NCBI GenBank assembly: GCA_033964015.1
Contig: CM066916.1
Coordinates: forward strand, 30,273,404-30,337,403
Direction: 5' to 3'
DNA length: 64,000 bases
Source: Scolanthus callimorphus
Lineage: Eukaryota > Cnidaria > Anthozoa > Actiniaria > Edwardsiidae
Numbering within the stretch: position 1 is the stretch's first letter; every line of letters begins with the position of its first letter. The notes below the pieces were generated by a model that saw only the letters and a list, made by a program, of their open reading frames with translations, was not told the DNA's origin and did no database searches. Positions 10,166 through 22,944 of the stretch are shown here, piece by piece. A program made the position numbers and the translations under genes.

Positions 10166-10349
10166 AGTAGAGCATTTTTATCGAATCTTTCACGCTTTTA
10201 ACATACTCACAGATCTTCGAAAGAAGGTACAGAGGGAATTCTAATAAGTCGACAGTTCTTGCCGAAATTTTCTTGATATGCAAAAATAAAAAGCTTCCAT
10301 TCCAGATACCTCTCGATTTCCCTGTCGCGTTTTCAAAAGTATTTGTTCT

Positions 10350-10681
10350 CAAACTTACGGATTGGATGAAAACGATCAGCGTGCTAGTGTGGACGGGAGA
10401 TTTAGCTCCAAACAAGCGATCAGTTTTTATTTGATGTTGGCGCGTGCAAGGACATTGTCAAATCAAGTGGTACAGTTGACGTCATCGTTTTCATTTCATC
10501 CGGATTCGATCGTCCACACTAAAACGATATGTATATGGATTCGCTTTTGTCCACCAATTTCGAGAGCCGTTTTCAAACGGATTCGATGAAAACGATCAGT
10601 GTGTTCATGTGAACGGAAGGCCTAAACTTATCAAAAAGTATACGGATTCAAACGAAAACACGTTAGTGTGGACGGGCCCTA
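10350..10681. mobile_element. hAT-like MITE remnant rich in GATGAAAACGATCAG
   Basis: Repeated motifs GGATTCGATGAAAACGATCA and GTTAGTGTGGACGGGCCCTA occur in direct and inverted forms. Such exogenous-looking ends (TAGTGTGGACGGG) are common in hAT-derived MITEs. The left boundary is unclear, so the element is probably truncated or composite. Confidence 0.5.
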
Positions 10682-10991
10682 AGATACCGCTAGTGCCTGC
10701 ATCTGCTGTGTTGATGACGTCATTATTTTGCATGCTAAATTAAAGAGTGGAGTTTAACTGACCACTGTCCGATCGACTTATTTTCCACCATACAGTCAGA
10801 GGGAACAAAGCTTCGGTAAAGATAGGCGAAATGGAAGCTAAATACAAGTTGGGTCATCATGACTGTCTCGTTTTTCAAAAATTCTAGCAAAATACATTTT
10901 CGGAAATTTATCGAAACTCCGGCCAAAAAAATACACTAAGAACAGCCTTGCGTTGACCTACGAGGAAGAGTTCTTTGATCTTCTAAGTGTG

Positions 10992-11213
10992 ATGAATGAA
11001 ATGATGCATGATTTCCAACGCATTGCCGAAGGGCGATCCGAAACGGATAACGTGTGTGATGTCCCTCGCCCAAAGCGACCTAACTTGGAGAGACAAGACG
11101 CTAATGTGAAAACCTCTGCACTGCCCGAGGAACCCGCTGCAACACCGCCTGCACATCATAATTCCTATATCTCCTTAGACGAGGTGATGAAACAAGCAAG
11201 AAAGGATTCCTAG
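10992..11213 (+). CDS. Possible small protein or last exon, unrecognised
   Basis: The open frame from the ATG at 10992 gives 73 residues. The same frame stays open upstream to 10863 without another ATG, so this may be a final exon with an acceptor upstream. The translation is acidic then Pro-rich (MNEMMHDFQRIAEG, VPRPKRPNLE, EEPAATPPAHH, DEVMKQARKDS) and has more protein-like composition than its surroundings. I recognise no domain, signal peptide or membrane segment. Confidence 0.3.
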   Translation: MNEMMHDFQRIAEGRSETDNVCDVPRPKRPNLERQDANVKTSALPEEPAATPPAHHNSYISLDEVMKQARKDS

Positions 11214-11273
11214 AAAGGTCGTTTTTGTGAGAGACCTATCTATTACAGAGTTTTCTGCGAAGCCTCTCAGCAC

Positions 11274-11454
11274 TCACAGGGAATTTCTGCAGAAACCCAT
11301 ACCATGGGAAAAGCTGAATTTCCCAAGGCACACACGCATGGGAAGTGTTCGGAATTCATAAGGATAGCCAAGGGAAATCCGAACAGTTCCCATCCTTCTA
11401 CCATGGGAAATTCAGCATTTCCCACGGATGGGTTTCTGCAGGAATTCCTGTGAC
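11274..11454. mobile_element. Fold-back MITE, GGGAATTTCTGCAG hairpin family
   Basis: The arms TCACAGGGAATTTCTGCAG and CTGCAGGAATTCCTGTGA enclose GGGAAAAGCTGAATTTCCC and its inverted copy. Within the window the family includes 8120-8196 (half), 11873-11935 (half), 17097-17270, 57977-58082 (partial) and 60726-60892. Confidence 0.85.
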
Positions 11455-11872
11455 TTCTGTCTGCTCGGACCATTTTATTTAAGGACAGGGATTTTTGACC
11501 GGAGTAGATCAAGTCAGACTGATGTTGTTCTATAAAATTTTAAGCGAACACTACTAGCTTCGTGTATATTTTGTCTACGACTATCGGGCTTGCTGTGTAT
11601 TTAGCGACGGGATGAATGACAACTGGTGAATAATGCTCATAAGATCATCGGGTTTAGGTTAAAATTTCAGTTCGTTTTATCATAGCCCTTGTCAAAGTTT
11701 TTGTTGGCACTGCTCACGCGCACTTTTCTTCATCGCCAACTTGGAATTTGAACCGTACAGCCTTGACTATTTTTCCAAAAAAGGGTGTACCCGGGGCAAA
11801 CTTGATCTTCATTAGATTTGCTGACATCAGCAGGGCGCATGCGTATACTGGATGATTGGCGCATTTCCCATT

Positions 11873-11935
11873 CTTCTACCATGGGAAATTCAGCTTTTCC
11901 ATGGATGGGTTTCTGCAGAAATTCCCTGTGACACG
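11873..11935. mobile_element. Half copy of the same hairpin family
   Basis: One arm only: TACCATGGGAAATTCAGC, then GGATGGGTTTCTGCAG and AAATTCCCTGTGA. Confidence 0.7.
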
Positions 11936-14740
11936 AGAAAACATTTATCAGTCTTCTCCCACGGAAGGGACCGAAAATTCACAGGGGGTCCAATGTAGCC
12001 AGAATGTTCCAATACATTTTTGTAAAAACACTTTAGCAATTTCTTGCAAAACAAATTTGCATTCTCGCATAATCTCTCAAAGTCAAAGTCTTTGGTTAAA
12101 ATGTCTGTGCAGTAATAATTTAGCTTGATCTTGCTTGTCCAATCAGATTCTTATATTTCTGCCATCAGGTCCTTATACTGTCTTATTTTGACAAATGACT
12201 TTTTATATTTTACATTGAATGGCGAATGCTGCTTTATTTCCAATCACGGAACGAGAAAGTTAAAAACATCTGCCGGAGAAAACTGAACATTAGCTGAGTA
12301 ATAAACAAGCCCCCTAAAGAACGGTCAATAATTGATGGTCTTTTTAATAATCACATTGAGATGTGTGGTTATCATATTTTAATCAAGTATAAGGACCGAC
12401 TCGACCGTAAGTAGTATTATCTGGACTTCATCAAGAGTGGAAATGAAACTGCGAAAATGGATACCTCAAAAATATCACATTCGCTTCTTAAGGGGTTTAA
12501 ACTTCGTTGACAAACAAATACATAGGAATCAAGCCTTAAACAGACCGTTCATTGACTGGCAAGCTTTAAATGTGCCAGGGACTTACTCCTTAGCGAAGAA
12601 TCCATTTAAAGGTAAGTGTGCCCAAGCTTATGAGGGAACCTAATATAAATGGTACGTTAAATGTTCTGTTAAAAACGTTAGTAACATCTTCCTTTACTAA
12701 GCATTTTGAAAAAACCCAGAAGCCTCTCTCGATTAGAGTAGTAAAATTTGAAGTACATAATGATACAAATCATGCAGAGTCCATGAAAATTGAGACTAAT
12801 TTGTTATTTAACATTTTATGAGGTCTAGGATCGTATTTCCTTTTTCCTAAGTTTTTAAAATTTGATCGAAAAAATAGTCAAAGAGTTTTGCATTGGCTTT
12901 AAACTGTAATCTAATTCTTTGCTACGATGTACCTCTTCACACAAACCCTAGGTTCCCTCGCCACTGCTCTATTTGGGAAATAAAACTTACAACTCCTTGA
13001 TTGTTACAACTCCTTGATTGTTTTATCATTTCAAGAGTTTAACCGTTCTGGAAGAGACATTTTAACCCCTTTTTTAGAATCCCCAAGGGGCAATATTTAC
13101 GTTGGGTTTACCACCCTCCAGTATTTTTGCTTGGGTACATTGCACATTGCACAAACAGCATTTTTATTCACCGCTATCGAATTTCATAGTTCAAATTTAA
13201 ACATATAACAGCAATCTGTTGTATTTTTGTTTACGCCTAATACGTTTTGTTATTTGTGTATTTGCTTTTTGATTACCCGTTTGGTTTACCACGGTCACCT
13301 GAAATCGGCTTTTTAGAAGTTATGGACAAAAACAACATGAATTTCAGAAGTTCAGACTTCTAAAGGCAGTTGTACAAACGAAACATCTTAAAATGACAGA
13401 CTTTAGGATGGCAGTCGGGCCATTCTTGACTGCTTCATTAATTTGAGTTCATAACCAAGTCCGTCTCTTCATCATCTATCACCGATGCACTTCATTAGCC
13501 AAGAAAACTCTCCAAAACTCTCCAAAATACTCAAGTTGTATTACGGTGCAGACAGCTGTTTCTTCGCTAGTACAGGACAATAATAACAGAAACGTATCGT
13601 TGGGATCTATCTGGCGCTCTTTCAAGTGTATTTTTGGCAAAGCCACAAAGTTGCTAATTAATGAACCACAACGAATTTTCTTTGGTAAAGGTAGCGGGGA
13701 AAAAAAAAAACGTGAGCTGTTTAACAACACGGAATGAAAGCCAACGCCTCGGGTCATAACTTAACTAGAAATATCGACTTCCATCTCGTTAATATTTCAC
13801 ATGCTGATTTCAGGAGTAACAACTTCCGAAAAATACGATACATCGTTCGCGTGTTGAGGCGGACTGATCCGGTATTTTAATAAATAAAACCCTTAGAGAC
13901 TTTTTTCGCACACAGTTTGCAACAGTACCTGAAGCTGTGATAGTTCAACAAGGTGAGATTAATTTTTATTATTGCATTATGCATCACACAACATGTTTTT
14001 TCTTTCCTCAAATCTGGGCCTAAACCCTATATAAGTCAAAACCTATTCACTTCCGAGCTGCGAAAAGCACTCGAACAATTGGTTTTTGAAAGGGTGAGAA
14101 TTCGAACATCGACAGAATTTTGCGAACATAAAGCTTTTTGAAGAGACTATTCACTGAAACTGTTCTTTTTCCACTAATTTGCATACAGTCTTTGCTTTCA
14201 TAGTGAAAGTAATAACTTTGTGGAAATTTCCTGATACGAAGATAATTCTAGCACAAAAATAATAAGTATCAACCGAAGAGTTGCTATCTTGACGTTAAAA
14301 CCATTATTTGGTGATTATATTATATTTTTGTACGATAAAGAGTAGAAGATAACAATGGTTTCTCTAGCAGCTTATCGAGCACGACACGTTTATTGCATAT
14401 ACCTGTCAGGTTTGTCTCGGGAGAGTTTATTACACCGGAATAATGCTGACAGAGCTTTCATTCCAAACTGATGGATTTTTTAGTCAAAAGCGCAGCAAAG
14501 CTAAGTTGCTTTGGAGTACCTAGCATCCTAACATTCTTGTCGTAAAAGGGACTCGAAGTTTGTTAATGATGATGTGATGAGGAGGAGAGAGAGTCGTTAT
14601 TATGTTGCTGCGGATGATGCTAATGATTATCGTAGAAGCAAGTGATGATGGTATGACTAGTTCTACGGGAAAACTAGGTGGTCAGCGGGGACGTAAACAT
14701 GGACAACAGCAACAACCAAAGGTTGAGATTTATGGCGAAC
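11936..14740. other. AT-rich non-coding stretch
   Basis: Short open frames exist, for example 12437-12643, which ends near a GGTAAGTG that could be a donor. None shows a domain or codon pattern I trust. No repeats stand out. Confidence 0.35.
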
Positions 14741-14744
14741 GCCG

Positions 14745-15015
14745 GGGATAAAGAGGAGGAAGAGAGGAGGAAGAGAGGAGGAAGAGAGGAGGAAGAGAGG
14801 AGGAAGTGGGAGGAAGAGAGGAGGAAGAGAGGAGGAAGAGAGGAGGAAGTGGGAGGAAGTGGGAGGAAGAGAGGAGGAAGAGAGGAGGAAGTGGGAGGAA
14901 GAGAGGAGGAAGAGAGGAGGAAGAGAGGAGGAAGTGGGAGGAGGGGTGGGAGGAGGAGGAGGAGGAGGAGAAAGAGGAGAAGGAAGAGGAGGTCGTGGAG
15001 GAGGGGGAGGAAGAA
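14745..15015. repeat. Purine minisatellite (GAGGAAGAGAG)n
   Basis: All-purine variants of GAGGAAGAGAGGAGGAAGTGG cover about 270 bp and grade into (GGA)n. Open frames rich in Arg/Glu/Gly on the plus strand and Ser/Pro on the minus strand are artefacts of composition. Such tracts can adopt triplex (H-DNA) structure. Confidence 0.92.
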
Positions 15016-15238
15016 GGATTGTAATTATGCTGCTCCATTACGATGATGATAGTGGTAGTTTCTGATGACAGTGATAACTTATTTACTTAGTGTAAGGCCT
15101 CTGATGATGATGCAGCAGTCAAGTACTCATGTAACAATTTGCTATATAGTTGAAATAACGCTCTAGATTATTATAGAGACGTTTCGAATGCAATATAACG
15201 GTTTTAACAAGATACCTTTACTTTTGAACTCTTGTTCT

Positions 15239-16990
15239 CCTGTGCATATGGCTAGACCTAGTGGAGTAGATGGAGGCTCCTACTGATGGGCTCCCTGTGC
15301 ATATGGCTAGACCTAGTGGAGTAGATGGAGGCTCCTGTTGATGGGCTCCCTGTGCATATGGCTAGACCTAGTGGAGTGGATGGAGACTCCTGTTGATGGG
15401 CTCCCTGTGCATATGGCTAGACCTAGTGGAGTAGATGGAGGCTCCTGTTGATGGGCTCCCTGTGCATATTGCTAGACCTAGTGGAGTAGATGGAGGCTCC
15501 TGTTGATGGGCTCCCTGTGCATATGACTAGACCTAGTGGAGTGGATGGAGACTCCTGTTGATGGGCTCCCTGTGCATATGGCTAGACCTAGTGGAGTAGA
15601 TGGAGGCTCCTGTTGATGGGCTCCTGTGCACATGGCTAGACCTAGTTGAGTAGATGGAGGCTCCTGTTGATGGGCTCCCTGTGCATTCGGCTAGACCTAG
15701 TGGATTAGATAGAGGCTCCTGTTGATGGGCTCTCTCTGTGCACATGGCTAGACCTAGTGGAGTAGATGGAGACTCCTGTTGATGGGCTCTCTCTGTGCAT
15801 ATGGCTAGACCTAGTGGAGTAGATGGAGGCTCCTGTTGATGGGCTCCTGTGCACATGACTAGACCTAGTGGAGTAGATGGAGGCTCCTGTTAATGGGCTC
15901 CCTGTGCATATGGCTAGACCTAGTGGAGTAGATGGAGGCTCCTGTTGATGGGCTCCTGTGCATATGGCTAAACCTAGTGGAGTAGATGGAGGCTTCTGTT
16001 GATGGGCTCTCTGTGCACATTGCTAGACCTAGTGGAGTAGATGGAGGCTCCTGTTAATGGGCTCCCTGTGCATATGGCTATACCTAGTGGAGTAGATGGA
16101 GGCTCCTGTTGATGGGCTCCTGTGCATATGGCTAAACCTAGTGGAGTAGATGGAGGCTTCTGTTGATTGGCTCCCTGTGCACATTGCTAGACCTAGTGGA
16201 GTAGATGGAGGCTCCTGTTGATGGGCTCCCTGTGCATTCGGCTAGACCTAGTGGAGGAGATAGAGGCTCCTGTTGATGGCCTCCTGTGCATATGGCTAGA
16301 CCTAGTGGAGTAGATGGAGGCTCCTGTTAATGGGCTCCCTGTGCATATGGCTAGACCTAGAGGAGTAGATGGAGGCTCCTGTTGATGGGCTCCCTGTGCA
16401 CATGACTAGACCTAGTGGAGTAGATGGGGGCTCCTGTTGATGGTCTCCCTGTGCATATGGCTAGACCTAGTGGAGTAGATGGAGGCTCCTGTTGATGGCT
16501 CCCTGTGCATTCGGCTAGACCTAGTGGAGGAGATAGAGGCTCCTGTTGATTGGCTCCTGTGCATATGGCTAGACCTAGTGGAGTAGATGGAGGCTCCTGT
16601 TGATGGGCTCCCTATGGCTAGACCTAGTGGAGTAGATGGAGACTCCTGTTGATGGGCTCCCTGTGCACATGGCTAGACCTAGTGGAGTAGATGGAGACTC
16701 CTGTTGATGGGCTCCCTGTGCATATGGTTTGACCTAGTGGAGGAGATAGAGGCTCCTGTTGATGGGCTCTCTCTGTGCACATGGCTAGACCTAGTGGAGT
16801 AGATGGAGGCTCCTGTTGATAGGCTCCTGTGCATATGGTTAGACCTATTGGAGTAGATGGAGGCACCAGTTGATGGGCTCCCTGCGTATATGGCTAGACC
16901 TAGTGGAGTAGATGGAGGCTCCTGTTGATGGGCTCCCTGTGCATATGGCTAGACCAAGTGGAGTAGATGGAGGCTCCTGTTGACGAGCTC
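15239..16990. repeat. 55-bp minisatellite, about 32 copies
   Basis: The unit holds GGGCTCCCTGTGCATATGGC, TAGACCTAGTGGAGTAGATG and GAGGCTCCTGTTGAT, about 55 bp. It repeats head to tail with point changes and 1-4 bp indels (CCTG versus CCCTG versus CTCTCTG). A single diverged echo (TATTGATGGGCTCCTGAGCC) is at about 25302. Open frames on the minus strand come from the repeat itself. Confidence 0.97.
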
Positions 16991-17096
16991 TTGGTGTAGT
17001 CCATAATATTCATTCTAGGTCAAAAAAACAGATTATTCTCATCCGCACATAACGTTTTTTTAAGAATGCTAGCGCTTAGCGTCTGTTTTCCTTTCC

Positions 17097-17270
17097 GAGG
17101 GAATTTCTGCAGAAACCCATCCATGGGAAAAGCTGAATTTCCCATGTTAGAAAAATGGGAAGTGTTCGGATTTCCCATGGCTATCTATGTGAATTCCGAT
17201 CACTTTCCATGCGTGTACCTTGGGAAATTCAGCTTGTCCCATGGATGGGTTTCTACAGGAATTCACCGTG
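17097..17270. mobile_element. Fold-back MITE, GGGAATTTCTGCAG hairpin family
   Basis: A complete copy: GAGGGAATTTCTGCAG and CATCCATGGGAAAAGCTG at the left, with the inverted arm ending AGGAATTCACCGTG at the right. It lies about 100 bp right of the 55-bp minisatellite. Confidence 0.8.
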
Positions 17271-17528
17271 TATCAAATGATACACCGCGATGTGCTTTAT
17301 TGCGTTCCCGAAGGGAGCGTGTCCTAATCGTGCGGCGTTGTGTGTTTCTGCCTCGCTTGCATGCCTTTGCTAGATGAGCGGTCATACAGGTTTTGCCAAC
17401 CGGTTTGCGACTTGTCACTTTTGTCAGTGTTTTGTCAGTAAGCTGACTATTCTTGTGTCCCCGTCAGGGAACGCACTTCGTTAATCCAATTATTATTTCA
17501 AGTGATATTCTCCTTTTTAACTTGTACT

Positions 17529-17713
17529 CACTCTCGTACCCGGAGCACCCCGGCTCATCACCTCGCAGGGGAGGCTCAGGTGGCAGCCATTTGGGGCCTT
17601 CGCTGATTGGCTCATTTTCAACGGCTCTGTATCAAATCTCCTGCATGTGTTCGAGGTTGTCACCAGAACCTCCCCTGCGAGGTGACGAGTCGGAGACTCT
17701 GGGTACGAGAATG
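17529..17713. mobile_element. MITE, CATTCTCGTACCCAGAG family (shorter copy)
   Basis: The ends CACTCTCGTACCCGGAGC and ACTCTGGGTACGAGAATG match the family at 2644. At 185 bp it is shorter than its relatives and has no clear flanking repeat, so it is older or internally deleted. Confidence 0.75.
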
Positions 17714-17792
17714 GTCACGACTCTCTTACGGCATTTGCCGTGTGCGCATGCACGATAATGCAACGCGCCGCCCAAAAGTCACAAGTACCGGT

Positions 17793-18001
17793 CATTCTCG
17801 AACCCAGAGCTCCCCGCTCGTAACCTCGCGGGGGAGGCTCTGGTGACAGCCACTAACGCATGTGCGAGATTTAATACAGAGCCGACCTTTCAGCGCATGC
17901 TCCAACGCTCGAAATCAGCCAATCAGCGACGGTCCTCAAATGGAAGTCCCCAGAGCCTCCTCTGTGAGCAGACGAGCCGGGGTGCTTTGGGTACGAGAAT
18001 G
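17793..18001. mobile_element. MITE, CATTCTCGTACCCAGAG family, with 10-bp TSD
   Basis: The ends CATTCTCGAACCCAGAGC and GCTTTGGGTACGAGAATG are bordered by AAGTACCGGT at 17783-17792 and again at 18002-18011. The two recent copies here and at 2644 give 9-10 bp duplications for this family. Confidence 0.85.
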
Positions 18002-18253
18002 AAGTACCGGTGGACAACGGGAAAGTCGGAAAAATAGAGACTGGTCCTTCCAGCATCTCTTAGGCCTTCGGCTGTGTTTGTGCCTCTTGTATAATGCAAA
18101 TAATTTCAACTTAATATACACCGTTTTTACTGTTTTAAAAACCGTTGATCTGAATAGGTGTTTTTATATTGCAGCAAAAAAAAAAAAAAAAATGGCACCA
18201 AATTTAGCCAATTAAGAAGAGATTCAAGAGGTGTGGTAAATAATAAGCTGCTT

Positions 18254-19598
18254 CTATTTCTCATTGTTAGTTGCTTCCTTAAGGGTCGATTTATTGCTGT
18301 TAGTACTTTTTGCATTCATTTTGCAACTTTATTATTTTTGAAAAGGGTGCATGCATATTCACCGTACATTACTGCGATGTGTTAATCCCGTCCCACATTG
18401 TTGCTAAAACAGCAGCCCCTTATTGTGTTGAATGCCTCAGTACCCAAAGCATTGGTGCTAGTATGCAGATATGGAAATGAACTTCCAAAGACTCTTGAAT
18501 ACCCTTGAAGTCGGCTACTTTTGTACATGTAGCTCAAAATCACTGATGGCCATTTTCATTTGTCTGATAACATCATAATATGCATGAAATTGAAATGAAA
18601 AGAACAAAATCGGTCCTCAGGATTCACATTTAGTGAACGCTTCTCTTACAAAGACGAATAAATAAGTTAAGTAGCTTCCTTGTCTTACTTATGTCTTACT
18701 TATCTCGAGAGAGACCACAGCAGCATCGACGGACGGACAAATATATTAAAAACAGTATATAAGGAAACAATATTAAGCAATAGGGCCTCGACGATATTAA
18801 ACCGAAATTCACAATTACATGTAAGTCGTTGTGATGGGAAATTAAAATATAATTATTATCTCTCAAAATACTCGTGTGTGGTCAGGAAAAAATGCGGCTT
18901 CTTTGATAAATTTCATGCTCAATTTCATGCTCTATTTCTCATTGTTAGTTGCTTCCTTAAGGGTCGATTTATTGCTGTTAGTACTTTTTGCATTCATTTT
19001 GCAACTTATTATTTTTGAAAAGGGTGCATGCATATTCACCGTACATTACTGCGATGTGTTAATCCCGTCCCACATTGTTGCTAAAACAGCAGCCCCTTAT
19101 TGTGTTGAATGCCTCAGTACCCAAAGCATTGGTGCTAGTATGCAGATATGGAAATGAACTTCCAAAGACTCTTGAATACCCTTGAAGTCGGCTACTTTTG
19201 TACATGTAGCTCAAAATCACTGATGGCCATTTTCATTTGTCTGATAACATCATAATATGCATGAAATTGAAATGAAAAGAACAAAATCGGTCCTCAGGAT
19301 TCACATTTAGTGAACGCTTCTCTTACAAAGACGAATAAATAAGTTAAGTAGCTTCCTTGTCTTACTTATGTCTTACTTATCTCGAGAGAGACCACAGCAG
19401 CATCGACGGACGGACAAATATATTAAAAACAGTATATAAGGAAACAATATTAAGCAATAGGGCCTCGACGATATTAAACCGAAATTCACAATTACATGTA
19501 AGTCGTTGTGATGGGAAATTAAAATATAATTATTATCTCTCAAAATACTCGTGTGTGGTCAGGAAAAAATGCGGCTTCTTTGATAAATTTCATGCTCA
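18254..19598. repeat. Recent 0.67-kb tandem duplication
   Basis: Copy 1 (18254-18921) and copy 2 (18932-19598) appear nearly identical by eye. The one difference noted is a single T missing from a T/A run near 18990. A 10-bp join separates them. No domain is recognised in the frames inside. The near-identity means a very recent duplication, an allelic difference or an assembly artefact. Confidence 0.92.
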
Positions 19599-22500
19599 TT
19601 TGTGCAGAGCTGAACCTATCCTAGAAAGGTGTTTATTATTAAACAATGCATCCAAAAGCCACTCAATAATAGGTTATCCATATCGAGGTTCTTTGCTTCG
19701 CATTCCGGCTGCATACGGAAAGAACTCTCTAATGAAAATATTGGCTTACTCTTGATGGCTTTATATCTCTAAATTACGATTGGCGAACAACATTAGCCGG
19801 CTGTTACTAAGAATAGTATTCTCGAGCAAATAGGCGAGTATAAAGTCCTGCCACTGACGCAGAAAAATTGCCATGACAACGCCTGATTAGCACGTATTGT
19901 AGTCCAACTTGTCGTGCACCTAGTTTTGGGTTTTGCTCTGGAAAGTAACAGGTTTACATCGTTAGAGCATCTCGTTGGCTTAATCGTTGGTGCTTTAAGT
20001 ATTCAAACTCGAGAACAACGAAAAACAGCTTGAGGAAGTTTAAGCTTGGTATAGGGGAGAACTTTGAAGAATCACTTGTAGCGAAAACAGAATAGATCTT
20101 GCATAACACTTCTTGAAAAGCGGTAAGTCAGTCGTATTGTATTGTAGTTACATCAGCACTTTGTTAAAGTCACCTAAAATATATAATAGAGCGTCTGCCT
20201 AATTTATTTTAACCAGATGAGTACAGACATAACCCTTTTTCATTTCATGCGCGTAAAATTTTTCATTTCTCATAAAGCTACTGAGTTGATCCATGGCAAA
20301 CAATTTGATGATTTCCCAGTGGTTCCTTTTGTTTAACAGAAATTACAAGCTTTTGTATAGTTTATTTATGCAGAGTAACTAGAACCCACTGAGATTGACA
20401 TCTTTTTTACACTCAACAAAGATATCCTTCTCTTACCAGATCCAAATCACTATTCCATTATGGTTTTTTTCCCGTTACTAAATGTTTGTTTGCGGGATTT
20501 CAACACGATAAAAAAACTTCCTTAGAAATACAATATTTGTTATACTGGCGCCAATGCTGGAGGTACTTCCAAGCTTTTAGTACAGAACAGAACCATTATT
20601 GGCATTATTATAATAATTCAAGCTAAACGAATACTGTTTTCTAAAATTCATAATTTACAAGCTTTTACACATAAGCCGAAATTGATGATTGTTCTTTTTT
20701 AATTTATCGAAAAACTAAAAAAAAGGAATTATTCATTTTAGAATTTTTTTCGCGCACTCAATCTCGACTGATTTTGTTTTGTGTAACCACATAACTGATA
20801 AAGAAACTAAGCTAGAGATTGTACACTTTCATACTTAAAAGATATAGATCTCTTTACAAGGTATAACAAATGTCCTGCCTATTAAATAACCTTGCATTAG
20901 AGGCCAAACAGTCTTTGAAAAGCCCATAAATCTCTTTCAGACTATTTTCTTATAGCAGAATGTTAACTCACCGAATATTAGTCAAAGATTTTGGTTCACC
21001 GCAAATAAAAAAATATTCATACCAACACTTTCTGTAATGTAAATTGGGCATTTAGAAAGAGCACATAGGTTTTTACTATATCTGTGTTTCTTAATTTTAT
21101 TCTAGGCAAAGATTTAGTAGAGACACAGCTAAGCACTTTAAAAGTACGCTAAATCCAAACTTAAAAAAATCGGTATTTTTTAGGATGACGTCAGGGGCCG
21201 GAGAGGTTCCGCTCCTCGACCGAACGTTAATAGAAAAGAAAACAAGTCCTCAAGAGCACACACATAAACCTAATTGGCCTTCCTCTTATGCTGTTAGAAT
21301 TCAACGCCGTTTCTGCAAAGGCGAGAGCAACTCTACCTTACAAGTACGATTTTACAATACTTAGTGACTTATATAGCGAGAACAAGATTCATAAGGAACA
21401 AAAAAGAAATTTAAGATGTTGCCCAATCTTTAATGAGAAATCACGGCACCGACAGAGATCAGCAACACAAATATACTTAAAAAAAACTAAAACTACACGT
21501 CTCGGTAAGTGATGTTTGTCCGCCTCGTTTTTGTAACAATTGATGTTTTCTTCCGAAACGTGGTCCGTAAGTGTCTGAAACCCGATATCAAAATTTGAAT
21601 TGAGACAAAAACAAACATTATACAAACGTAGGAAAGTCGAGTAAGACGACGTTAACAAAACGTCCAATCATTCAATAGCACTTGTCTATAAAAAGGGATA
21701 AATCAGCTAATCACATTTGAAATATTGGTCTGGAATTAACACTGAAAAATTTCATTGATGAAGATAGATTGAGATTTTTAATTGCAATTACCAAGCACGT
21801 ACGAGGTGAACGTCTACTACGCATGCTCGACACCTCAAGAGCACTTAATTTGTTTGTTTAACTAGAGAACATCTTCTTCCAACTAACGGTTTACGGAAAC
21901 CTTATCGTGTTGGTAATTCGATGAAGGGAAAGCCCTGCAAGGCTGCCTTAAGTACCTTTCTCAAAGGCAATCTCTTTTTGGTTTCTTTCTCAAGCCCCTG
22001 GTATTAAAGTTAACACTCGTTTACTTTTGAAATCTTATCTATTGTTTGACAAGGACTTGAATAAGATAAAGTTTTGATGATTTACGCTTATTTAACCAAA
22101 AACGAGATCACTGTTAGGCAAAGTCTAAAGAAGCTTGGACAAATAGCATTGTTACATTTAAGGTAAGATTGATGATTTTTTACTTAGGTTACATTATGTT
22201 AAGAAATCTGCGAATAGAACGTTTTTCTTGTTGAGTTAACAGCCATTAAAACTACAAAGACACGCCTTTCCTTGCAAGTCAATTGGTATTTAATGACAAA
22301 TGCTCTTTTAAAGATCTCAGTTTTCTTAATAAAATAAACACAACTCAAAGGATGAGACGAAAGCCACAAATGCTTGACTGATAAAATAAGAGATTTACCG
22401 AGAGGAGTCGATAACTATGCGTAGTCTTGTGCAAAATCACTCTATAAAAGTACGGCATTATCAGGAAAGTACTAATACTCCAGGAAAGAAATATACTTTT

Positions 22501-22944
22501 ATTTTTATTCTATTTAAAATTAGCGAGGAACTATAGTCCATGTACTACATGTGAAACGCTTCAGTAGTGTATATTTATTAATTTTCGTAACGTTTCCTGG
22601 ACGAGGCATTTTTGACGCACATTAACTGCAGCACTTCCCTAGAATGTCTCTATATAGTTGCTAATTGGCAAAGTTCCATTAACACTTGAGGGCAGGGAAA
22701 AGCAATTAGGGAATGAGAAAATTCGAGATGTGTTCAGACGCAACGGAAAAACGAGTTAATCAAATGTAGGCAAAACAAACTAAAGTAATTGCATCAATTG
22801 GCTCAGTACCAAACATATAGAAGTACATTCGAATGATTTTCGAATTACAAAAGCAAATTAGGCAGTTTTAAGCTGTTCCATACTTCGCATGAATGGATGG
22901 ATGTATGAAAGAAAGAATGGATTTTTTATTGAAAGTAAAAATAA
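19599..22944. other. AT-rich non-coding stretch
   Basis: I see no exon, RNA gene or element with clear ends here. A short open frame at 21288-21512 runs into TCGGTAAGTG, a donor-like site, but has no recognisable product. Confidence 0.35.

Noticed and set aside
12437..12643. Possible first exon with donor-like GGTAAGTG
   Set aside because: No downstream partner exon, domain or signal peptide found; a single donor-like site is weak evidence.
14678..15065. Long Arg/Glu/Gly and Ser/Pro open frames on both strands
   Set aside because: They coincide exactly with an all-purine minisatellite; any frame through such a repeat is open, with no domain or splice context.
15533..16866. Minus-strand open frames with repeated HQQEPPSTPLGLA peptides
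   Set aside because: They are translations of the 55-bp minisatellite. The unit length is not a multiple of three and frames persist only through compensating indels.
18680..19755. Two identical frames starting MSYLCLTYLERDH
   Set aside because: Identity comes from the tandem DNA duplication; the frames diverge at the copy joins and show no domain.
21288..21512. Basic open frame ending at a GGTAAGTG site
   Set aside because: Same reason: no partner exon or domain, and AT-rich surroundings.
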